Below, in pieces: positions 56,440-64,000 of a stretch of DNA of 64,000 bases. The translations under genes and the position numbers were made by a program. The notes below the pieces were generated by a model. That model was given only the letters and a program-made list of their open reading frames with translations. It had not been told where the DNA came from and did no database searches. The DNA is from Erinaceus europaeus. Lineage: Eukaryota > Chordata > Mammalia > Eulipotyphla > Erinaceidae. The stretch is taken from the NCBI RefSeq assembly GCF_950295315.1, contig NC_080175.1, positions 87,444,161 through 87,508,160 on the forward strand, written 5' to 3'. Each line of letters begins with the position of its first letter. Positions within the stretch are counted from its first letter, which is position 1.

Positions 56440-57075
56440 CCTGTATAGTTTTAGGATTTACAAATACTTTTTCTATTTCTTAAATGATTGTATCCCCATT
56501 TTTCTTTGAAACTTATATTCCATATTCAGTTAACCTACATAGATTACATCATTTTTGAATTTTTAGTTATGGAAAATTATTTTCATTGTTGTGTATTTTA
56601 ACTCCATATTAAAATAGTATCTTACTACTTTTCACTGAAATCATTTAGAAAATAACCATAGTGTTAAAGATTAGAGTTAAATTACTTCCTCTTCCATGAT
56701 GTGGTAAGTAAATAATAACTTGAACTTTTAACATTGAGAAGAATAAGAACACACACACACACACACACTAATTTCTTTATTATCAGACGATAAGGTGCAG
56801 CACCAATATTTACAAAGTGATGATATGCAATTTTCACTTAGGGTCTTCTTAAAGTAAACTGAACTGTGCTACACTCAGAGTCCCTCTCAGTGAGAGAATC
56901 ACAAAAGCTCAGAGGAATCATTAGCTTTCTATTAAATATAACTACATGTCAATCTCTTAAAAGATGCAGGATAACTGAAACTTCAGCATGTTTTATTAAG
57001 TAACTTGAGAGGTTAATTATTTATTTGGGTGAAATAACAATTAGGAATCAAAAACACCTTATTTCAAAGAAAGTG
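56440..57075. other. single-copy stretch with short AC repeat
   Basis: AC units at 56750-56768. Nothing else recognised. Confidence 0.45.
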
Positions 57076-57080
57076 AGTTA

Positions 57081-57450
57081 TGGGCAGGAGAGATAGTATA
57101 ATGGTTATGCAAAAACACTTTGGGACCAAGCGGTGATGCAACAGGTTAAGCACACACATCACAGTGCACAAGGACCTGGGTTCAAGGCCCTGGTTCCCAC
57201 CTGCCAGAGGAAAGCTTCAAGAGTGGTGAAGTAATGCTGCAGGTAACACTCTGTCTCTGCCTATATCCCTCTCCTCTCTCAATTTCTCTGTGTCTTTACC
57301 CAATAATAAGTAAACAAACAAACACTTTCATGCTTGAGGCTCCAGAGTTCCAAGTTTAATCCCCCATACCATGGTAAGCCATAGATGAACAGTGCTCCTC
57401 TCTCTCTCTCTCTCTCTCTTTCTGTATGTTACTATCTCTCACTCACTGAA
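57081..57450 (+). mobile_element. E-type SINE split by a B-type SINE
   Basis: Head GGAGAGATAGTATAATGGTT at 57088, then the B insert, then TTTCATGCTTGAGGCTCCAG, TAATCCCCCATACCATGGTA and AGCCATAGATGAACAGTGCT with a CT tract. The two halves join smoothly once the insert is removed. Confidence 0.85.
57113..57328 (+). mobile_element. B-type SINE nested in an E-type SINE, 9-bp TSD
   Basis: AAACACTTT at 57113-57121 and 57320-57328 flanks the insert. Body GGGACCAAGCGGTGATGCAA to AATAATAAGTAAACAAACAA. Confidence 0.92.
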
Positions 57451-57454
57451 ATAA

Positions 57455-58725
57455 AACAAATATATATTTTTAAATGTATTACACAAGTTTCCTAATTATA
57501 ACCCTCAGAATAATGGTGATAAGTAAGCATTAATTCAATTTACATGACCATAAAAATGACACTTCTTTCACATATATTGTTGAGTAAAATGTTTGTTTTT
57601 ACAATAAAGTAAATCTCAAAATGATAATAATGGTACAAAACAAAGTGTGACAAGAAATAAGAGGCGGGCATATTTGTGTATGTACACATAAATCACCTAT
57701 AGGAAAGTAAAGAGTGATGTAGAAAAACAAGCTTGGCTCATTTCATAATCCAAGGTATAAGTAGAAGCATACACACATTGATGTACATGCATATCAAATA
57801 ATTATAAATTGATAAGTTCCAAAATTTATTGGCAATATTAATGTTAGTAACTCATTATGATTATAGTTAATGCATTAATGTGTTACAGATTTCAATGTTA
57901 ATTCTTTGTATATCTCTGTTTTCAAAACAAAATGTAAATAAATTATGTTATCCTCATTCCTTCATATTCTTTTTTTATTCTCAATTCATCAACATGCCTG
58001 CATGCATTTGAAAGGAATATTTTGTATCATGAGTCAGTGGAACTCTCTTATTCCTGTGTGTTTGTATATCCATTTTCTATTCAAACTGTGAAATTTGTCA
58101 TTAAGTCACAACCAACCTGTGAAATCTATCATTCCCTCTCTGTAATTTATAACAAAAAAAGCTCCATGATCAATTAGGAGTATCTTTAAACACATAATCA
58201 GAAGGATAACTGGCCACAGTGCAAATTAAGTAACTCAAAAAAAGGGGGGGGGTTAATTTCAATTTAAGAAGTCGGTTACTTTCTGATGGATGCCCATAAA
58301 CTTATGATTTAACTATGAAGCTAATAAGAATTTTCTACAGCACTACTTTTTTGACCTTTATCCCAACATTCCAGTTACTACACTTCCATAAATGTCAATT
58401 AAAATAACTGCATTATGTTTAATAAATTAAACTAAGTCAAAAGGCTGTATTGGATTATTATAGATATTTTGATTTCTCCTAATAATTAAAATTTGACAAC
58501 ATGGTACTGATCATGAATCTCCTAACTTGTAAACTTAACATACCCACTGTGTGTGTGTGTGTGTGTGCTATACTTGAATAGCTGTTAAATTACATGCCCA
58601 AAGATTGCCAGTTCTTTTAGTGTTTCTCACAGTGTTAGAAAATCGCTGTCAAAATGTTTATTATTGGATCAGGAAGAGAATCCCAAGATGATAAAAGCAG
58701 GTCTAGCAACAATGTTCATCTCAGG
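57455..58725. other. single-copy stretch
   Basis: GT units at 58548-58567 and a G run at 58243-58250. No gene or repeat family recognised. Confidence 0.45.
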
Positions 58726-58727
58726 TT

Positions 58728-58920
58728 AGCAAGGCAGCTGACCTGGGAGCATGCATGCTTTTCCATGTAGGCAACCTTGACATGAGCCTAGTCCCTGCCA
58801 CACAGGGAAGAGCTTTGGTGTTGTGGTGTCTGTCCCTCTCTACTTTTGCTCTTCTCTCTCTTTAAATCTGAAAAAAAGTTGGCCAGGAGCAATGAATCTC
58901 CAGTGATGAGAAAAAAAAAA
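58728..58920 (+). mobile_element. F-type SINE
   Basis: GCAAGGCAGCTGACCTGGGA, GAAGAGCTTTGGTGTTGTGG, then AAAGTTGGCCAGGAGCAATG and poly(A). This fits the F-type end. Confidence 0.7.
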
Positions 58921-58959
58921 ATTACTACTGTTACCTGTGTCAGTCTGTTTTTAAGATTT

Positions 58960-59157
58960 AATTTCCTTCCTTCCTTTCTGCCTTCCTTCCTCTCTCCTCT
59001 CTCTCTCCCCCTCTCTTCTCTTCTCTTCTCTTCTCTTCTCTTCTCTTCTCTTCTCTTCTCTTCTCTTCTCTTCTCTTCTCTTCTCTTCTCTTCTCTCCTC
59101 TCCTCTCCTCTCCCCTCCCCTCCCCTCCCCTCCCCTCCCCTCCCCTCCCCTCCCCTT

Positions 59158-59195
<38 letters not shown>
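58960..59195 (+). repeat. Long polypyrimidine microsatellite (CTTCC, TTCTC, CCCCT, CT)
   Basis: Nearly pure C/T run with successive TTCC, TTCTC (about 59015-59095), CCCCT (about 59112-59152) and CT (59162-59194) blocks. The purine strand is AGGGG- and GAGAA-rich. It creates spurious frames of over 100 codons on both strands. Confidence 0.97.
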
Positions 59196-59197
<2 letters not shown>

Positions 59198-59300
59198 AGA
59201 ACACAGCCTAGTTTTGCTTTTTGGTAGTGCTGGGGATTGAATCTAAGATTGTCTAGCCTTCTAGCCTGAGGCATAAGAGTCTGTAATACAAGATCTATAT
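59196..59300 (-). mobile_element. E-like SINE end, antisense
   Basis: TAGTGCTGGGGATTGAATCT and CTAGCCTGAGGCATAAGAGT resemble antisense E-type. The microsatellite above probably grew from its CT tract. Confidence 0.5.
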
Positions 59301-59544
59301 TCATTTCTCTTTTTTAACAGGAAACTGGGACTGGAAAGTCAGACACTAATTTAGGAGCTGTCGGTTTACACAAATTGGTAGAAAGAACATAGTAGGATGC
59401 TACGACTATAAATTTAGTTAGTAAATGCTAGCTAATATTTTAGTTAAATGTTATTTTCCTAAACAAGATATTTCCTATTTCCTATGAACTTAATACAATA
59501 ATTTAAAATTAAGTTATACCGATATTGTAAATATACACTTCTAC

Positions 59545-59742
59545 CATTTTAATTTACTTATTGGCTAAAGACAGAGAGAACCTGAGAGGGAAGGGAAGAT
59601 AAAGAGGGAAGCAAACACCTGCAGCACTGCTTCACCACTCAGGAAACTTCCTCATTACAGCTGGGGACCAGAAGCTTGAACCTGGGTTCTTGCACATGGC
59701 AACATGTGAGCGCAACTAAGTGTTCTATCACTCTTGACCTTT
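59545..59742 (-). mobile_element. B-type SINE
   Basis: TTAATTTACTTATTGGCTAA, CACCTGCAGCACTGCTTCAC and GTGTTCTATCACTCTTGACC. Minus orientation. Confidence 0.78.
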
Positions 59743-59845
59743 TATATTTTATTTTATTTTATTTTAACCATAGTACTGCTTAGTTCTGGTTTATCGTGTT
59801 AGATGGTACGAAAATATTTTGCATAACTATTATGCTATCTCTTCA
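59743..59845 (-). mobile_element. E-type SINE, antisense, old
   Basis: TTTTATTTTATTTTAACCAT, GTACTGCTTAGTTCTGGTTT and TGCATAACTATTATGCTATC are antisense E-type motifs. Confidence 0.6.
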
Positions 59846-59919
59846 TTTCAGTATACACCTTCTTAAATTCCTAAAATTTGACATATAAATTTACACACTG
59901 GGGATTTAACTCCTAAATG

Positions 59920-60206
59920 ATAACCAAATATTCTTTTTTTAAAATATTTATTTATTCCCTTTTGTTGCCCTTGTTTTACTGTTGTAGTCATTGTTGGATA
60001 GGACAGAGTGAAATGGAGAGAGGAGGGGAAGACAGGGAGAAGGAGAGACAGACACCTGCAGACCTGCTTCACCGCCTGTGAAGCGACTCCCCTGCAGGTG
60101 GGGAGCCGGGGGCTCGAACTGGGATCCTTATGTCAGTCCTTGTGCTTTGCACCACCTGCGCTTAACCTGCTGCGCTACAGCCCAACTCCCTATAACCAAA
60201 TATTCT
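59920..60206 (-). mobile_element. A-type SINE with perfect 15-bp TSD
   Basis: ATAACCAAATATTCT at 59920-59934 and 60192-60206. Minus body from TTTATTTATTCCCTTTTGTT to CAGCCCAACTCCC. Confidence 0.95.
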
Positions 60207-60544
60207 ATACACTAATTTCTTTTATTTCCAATGCTATTCCTCAATGACAATATTTTTACAGATTTTTTTTTTTTTAATCCTGTGAGAAGTTAATGTTGAC
60301 CTGTGTATCTTCAAGTTCAGGGTATCTTCTGCTTTCTGAACATTGACCAATAATCCCATTTTATTATTCTCAGACTGGTTTCACCCAAGTTCAACTGCCA
60401 CTTCAATCAACTACCTAAATTAATCTCCATGTTCTCTTTACACACACATATATATTTTTTTCTGGTTTCAAGACTCCACTTTCTGTACTCCAACGATGTT
60501 ACCAGATCTCTCTGTCCTCGCAGTGAAGATTAGTAACTAGTCAT

Positions 60545-60670
60545 AAGCAGTTTATGCAACAGATATTCGTGGCTGATATAGCAGAGGCCCCAGGTTCAGT
60601 CCCTAGAACCACTATAAGCCAGAACTGAGTGGTGCCTGATAATAAATAACATAACATAAAATAAATGATT
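60545..60670 (+). mobile_element. E-type SINE, old
   Basis: GCCCCAGGTTCAGTCCCTAG, ACCACTATAAGCCAGAACTG and AGTGGTGCCTGATAATAAAT. Confidence 0.6.
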
Positions 60671-60799
60671 TAATTAGTTTAAAAAAGTAAATAACCATAG
60701 ACTTTATCTCACACTATCTTTTGCTCTTACTATAATACCTTTCCCTCTGGTAATCTTCTATGAATATCCCAAGCTTAGTTTTGAGTATATAGCAGACAC

Positions 60800-60895
60800 T
60801 TTTTTTTTGGTCAGGATTTGGGCATGATTACTCTTTTGTTTTGTTTACCATAGTACTGCTCATTGCTGGCTTGTGGTGGTGCCAAGTACGTTTAT
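60800..60895 (-). mobile_element. E-like SINE fragment, antisense
   Basis: TTTACCATAGTACTGCTCAT and TGCTGGCTTGTGGTGGTGCC are antisense E-type motifs. The rest is lost. Confidence 0.5.
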
Positions 60896-60899
60896 TTAA

Positions 60900-62920
60900 C
60901 TATTAATAAATAAAGCATTTGACCACCATTTTAAAGACATTATTTTCTAATTGCAATAATGTACAAAAATTTCAGCAAAAATATTGTTTTTTTTAACCTT
61001 AATTTCTAATGTACTGTTGTTCCTGCTTAAAGGAAACAATGAAGTATGACATTTTGACTGAAGTTAAAAAATATATATGTATATGTATTTTTATATTCAA
61101 CAATATTCACTGAGTACTTATATGGTCTAATCAGGTACATGACATTTCATGCCTCTCAAACTATAAAAACTCAGAGAGTTGTATTTTACGAACTAATGTC
61201 AGAAAATAACCCTTTCTGCTGAGAATAATTCAGAGTAACTCCTGTGTCAGTAAGCCAATAACAGATAAGGCTTCACACACAAATTTCTACTAGACTGGAG
61301 AAGGAAAAGTGGAGGGGAAGATATATAAGCTTAAAGAAAATCTGGGAATGTGGTGTTTATGGAAACAAAGACAATGCATTTAAGTTTCTAATAGGACACA
61401 AAGATAATGCATTTAAGTTTTTAACAGGACAAAAATATCTTAAATGTAACTTAGATAAGTAGTTCTGACAATATGGAGTTGATTTAACTTGGGTTTTTCT
61501 ATTTACAAGTTAAGGCATAATGAGAAAAATTAAAGCAACCGAAAAATCCTTTAAATACATGCCTCTCTTGATTTATTATTCTCTTTCATTTGGGACTTTT
61601 TGGTTTACTAGATTATTACTTACCCTAAAGTAATTTCAAATTAAATTTAACTACTAACAAAGCAACAGGACAACAGAAATCCTAGTGATAAGATAGAACT
61701 TCAATTATCCTACTGTGTATTCTACAGTGTATAATTAGTTTGATCAGCATAAAATAAGCTCCAAAGTCTTTTAAATAATAACCTGTGAGAGAATCACCTT
61801 GACTTTCAAAACTGACATACCTAATCTATTTGGATTCTTTGTTCCTTGTATTTACAATGCCATTCATTTGTGTCTATCTTGAATTAACAAATTCAACAAT
61901 TCAAACTGACTACTTCATCACTATTTAAGTTCTAAAAGGCAGTCAATAATGTTCTTGAAATGCCCCATGATATTTAAATAAATAAAAAGCAAAGGAAGTC
62001 AAGTCTTTTGTATTCTGGCTATTTAGTCTAACATCACCGCGCTTAGAAATTCTGTGCTGAGGCAATTGATGATTTGTAATAAAACAGCTCTTATTTTCAT
62101 TAATAGGTAGATCTACTAAAGTGGATATCCCCTTCATTTTGAGATGTTAGTTGAAAATAAATTACTTTGCAATATATAAATATGTATATTTTAGACATAT
62201 CAATCTTAATTTAAAACTAAGTTTTTGATCAGACAACTGATGCCAAAGAAAGATTACACTGTACACAAAATAACTAGTTGTGAATAGATTCATTAAGTGA
62301 CCATATACTTTAAAAATAATAGAACATTGAGATACTAGGGTGTTTTAGGCAGTTTTATTTGTAGCAAATAGATCTTTACTATTTATTAACTCAACCATCA
62401 ACTAAGAGTTTATTCATTGAGAATTAGTTTTGAAAATTTAAATCTCTTGAACAGTATAATTTCTCAAAACTCTTAGCTCTCTAAGGTTCTCTGCTTAGTT
62501 TTGTACTGCCTTGTCTTCCCTTAGACATTCGACTTATTCACCTACTGTCAGTTTTCCACACCCGCAGACATCAAGTCAACCATGTTCTCCAATGTTCCAC
62601 CAATATGGCAGAATCACTTAGCTTATGTGACCTACCATACATTCCTTTATGAAAATAGTATAATTTGTGCAGCTTTTATGTCTTTAACACTGACTACTCT
62701 GAAGAAACTACTTATAATCACCAACTGTTAATCACTTTCTATTTTCTTACACCTCTTATTAAATTTCCTCTTCTTCTAGCTCTTAAAAGAGAGATAAAAT
62801 ATTCAGTTCCTCTAAATTTTAATATTTTTACTCAGATAAAAAAATTAATAGTTTAAAGATTCTGTGTAAATAACTGAAATATGTGTAGGGTCATGACTGC
62901 TTAATAGAAAGTTAATAGTT
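60900..62920. other. long single-copy stretch
   Basis: The longest repeat-poor interval of the window. It contains the tandem duplication at 61365-61430. No gene seen. Confidence 0.45.
61365..61430 (+). repeat. 33-bp tandem duplication
   Basis: ACAAAGACAATGCATTTAAG (61365) recurs as ACAAAGATAATGCATTTAAG (61398), and the full 33-bp units differ at only a few positions. Confidence 0.93.
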
Positions 62921-62926
62921 GTTAGC

Positions 62927-63755
62927 AAACTTAGCACCAAAAAAGCAAATGACCCCATCCAAAAATGGGCAGAGGATATGAACAAAACATTCACTACAGA
63001 GGAGATCCAAAAGGCTAACAAACATATGAAAAACTGCTCTAGGTCACTGATTGTCAGAGAAATGCAAATTAAGACAACACTAAGATATCACCTCACTCCT
63101 GTGAGAATGGCATACATCAAAAAGGACAGCAGCAACAAATGCTGGAGAGGATGTGGGGACAGAGGAACCCTTTTACATTGCTGGTGGGAATGTAAATTGG
63201 TCCAGCCTCTGTGGAGAGCAGTCTGGAAAACTCTCAGAGGGCTAGACATGGACCTTCCATATGATCCAGTAATTCCTCTCCTGGGCTTATACCCCAAGGA
63301 CTCCATAACACCCAACCAAAAAGAGGTATGTACTCCTTTTTTTTTTATTTTTTTATTTTTTTTTAAATTTTTTATTTAAGAAAGGATTAATTAACAAAAC
63401 CATAGGGTAGGAGGGGTACAACTCCACACAATTCCCACCGCCCAATCTCCATATCCATAGAGAATGGGAAAGCTATCGGGGGAGGGGGTGGGATATGGAG
63501 GTATGTACTCCTATGTTCATAGCAGCACAATTCATAATGGCTAAAACTTGGAAGCAACCCAGGTGCCCAACAACAGATGAGTGGCTGAGAATGCTGTGGT
63601 ATATATACACAATGGAATACTATGCAGCTATCAAGAACAATGAACCCACCTTCTCTGACTCATCTTGGACAGAGCTAGAAGGAATTATGTTAAGTGAGCT
63701 AAGTCGGAAAGATAAAGATGAGTATGGGATGATCCCACTCATCAACAGAAGTTGA
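62927..63755 (+). pseudogene. L1 ORF2 C-terminal fragment, split by insertion
   Basis: Same part of ORF2 as at 44709-45361. The left piece (to 63337) contains the intact cysteine motif CX3CX7HX4C around 63148-63202. The right piece (from 63501) has the AKTWKQ and [11 protein letters not shown] motifs and the ORF2 stop at 63753-63755. The insert disrupts the frame: the left frame reads into the poly(T) and stops near 63379. It lacks the endonuclease, RT core and ORF1. Confidence 0.93.
63323..63512 (-). mobile_element. Short L1 3' end with 5' inversion, nested in an L1
   Basis: GAGGTATGTACTCCT is duplicated at 63323-63337 and 63498-63512 (the first 3 bp may be microhomology). The insert has a minus-strand L1 3' terminus at about 63338-63456 (T run, then TTTAAGAAAGGATTAATTAA, CACAATTCCCACCGCCCAAT) followed by a plus-oriented segment at 63457-63500 (GAGAATGGGAAAGCTATCGG, GGGATATGGAG). 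The inverted part lies immediately upstream of the rest in the L1 consensus order, and GGATATGGAG appears in both parts. Confidence 0.9.
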
Positions 63756-64000
63756 GTAAGAAGATCTGAAAGGGAAACTAAAAGCAGGACCTGATCAAAT
63801 TGTAAGTAGGGCACCAAAGTAAAAACCCTGTGGTGAGGGGGTAGACATGCAGCTTCCTGGGCCAGTGGGGGGTGGGAGTGGGTGGGAGGGATGGGTCACT
63901 GTCTTTTGGTGGTGGGAATGGTGTTTATGTACACTCCTAGCAAAATGTAGACATATAAATCAGTAGTTGATTAATATGAGAGGGGAAAAATCAATTGTAT

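Larger units (their letters stand above)
62925..64000 (+). mobile_element. Second 5'-truncated L1, open at the window edge
   Basis: From GCAAACTTAGCACC it matches the 44707 element nearly base for base, with ORF2 tail, stop at about 63755 and the start of the 3'UTR reaching the window end. A 164-bp L1 3' end interrupts it at 63337-63500. The 3' end and TSD lie outside the window. Confidence 0.95.

Noticed and set aside
58788..59211. Open frames of 117-138 codons on both strands
   Set aside because: They are translations of the pyrimidine/purine microsatellite, with repetitive EKRRE- or SLLFS-type text.

Overview
This is mammalian, non-coding, repeat-rich DNA. I find no gene, exon with a convincing reading frame, CpG island, functional RNA gene, CRISPR array or operon. 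The single-copy parts look AT-rich and full of stop codons. The organism is suggested by the repeats: dozens of tRNA-derived SINEs with the head GGGAGTCGGGCTGTAGCGCA or GGGCCAGGTGGTGGCGCACC, which I recognise from memory as the SINE style of hedgehogs (Erinaceus, Eulipotyphla). L1 LINE tails, MIR and L2 relics, MER5A DNA-transposon relics and an MLT1 LTR are pan-placental and fit a placental mammal. The window is probably intergenic or deep intronic sequence. Every long open frame I examined falls in a repeat, a microsatellite or a chance stretch.

I use informal SINE labels. A: body with a CAACAACAATAAAACAACAA tail. B: tail TCTATCCAATAAATAAAGATAA. C: head GTGGCACAGTGGATAAAGCA. D: A- or B-like body plus a roughly 57-bp 3' module bounded by CCTCCAGG and CCTGGAGG. 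E: head TAGCATAATGGTTATGC. F: head AGATAGCTTACCTGG, ending near GTCAGCCCAGAGCAATGA. Members lie in both orientations, often nested, and several have clear target-site duplications (TSDs).

Layout. 1-13 kb: a TSD-flanked minus-strand L1-type 3' fragment at 129-403, scattered SINEs, then a compact SINE cluster (C, A, inverted A, B) at 7.57-8.57 kb. 13-16 kb: an L1 3'UTR relic carrying a large CTC/CTT microsatellite, and a SINE split by a solo LTR at 15012-15310. 16-35 kb: SINEs, MER5A copies at 20.5, 22.2 and 25.7 kb, a TSD-flanked L1 tail at 28.7 kb, a multi-layer nest at 33.2-33.7 kb and an MLT1 LTR at 35.2 kb. 36-44 kb: SINEs, with single-copy DNA at 36.0-36.5 and 43.2-43.7 kb that might be conserved non-coding sequence. 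44.7-46.7 kb: a 5'-truncated L1 with ORF2 tail, 3'UTR, poly(A) and 17-bp TSD. 47-62 kb: SINEs, an old L1 ORF2 fragment at 48.6-49.1 kb, purine/pyrimidine microsatellites and long single-copy stretches. 62.9-64 kb: a second L1 ORF2 tail, interrupted by a small L1 3' end that is itself partly inverted (a twin-priming signature).

Nothing here forms a pathway. The history is one of repeated L1-driven retrotransposition, with the L1 lineage likely supplying the machinery that moved the SINEs. I found no convincing undescribed biological system. The items most worth a look are the inverted nested L1, the shared 5' truncation point of the two L1 copies, the hairpin-capable SINE 3' module, the solo LTR and a few single-copy candidate regulatory stretches.
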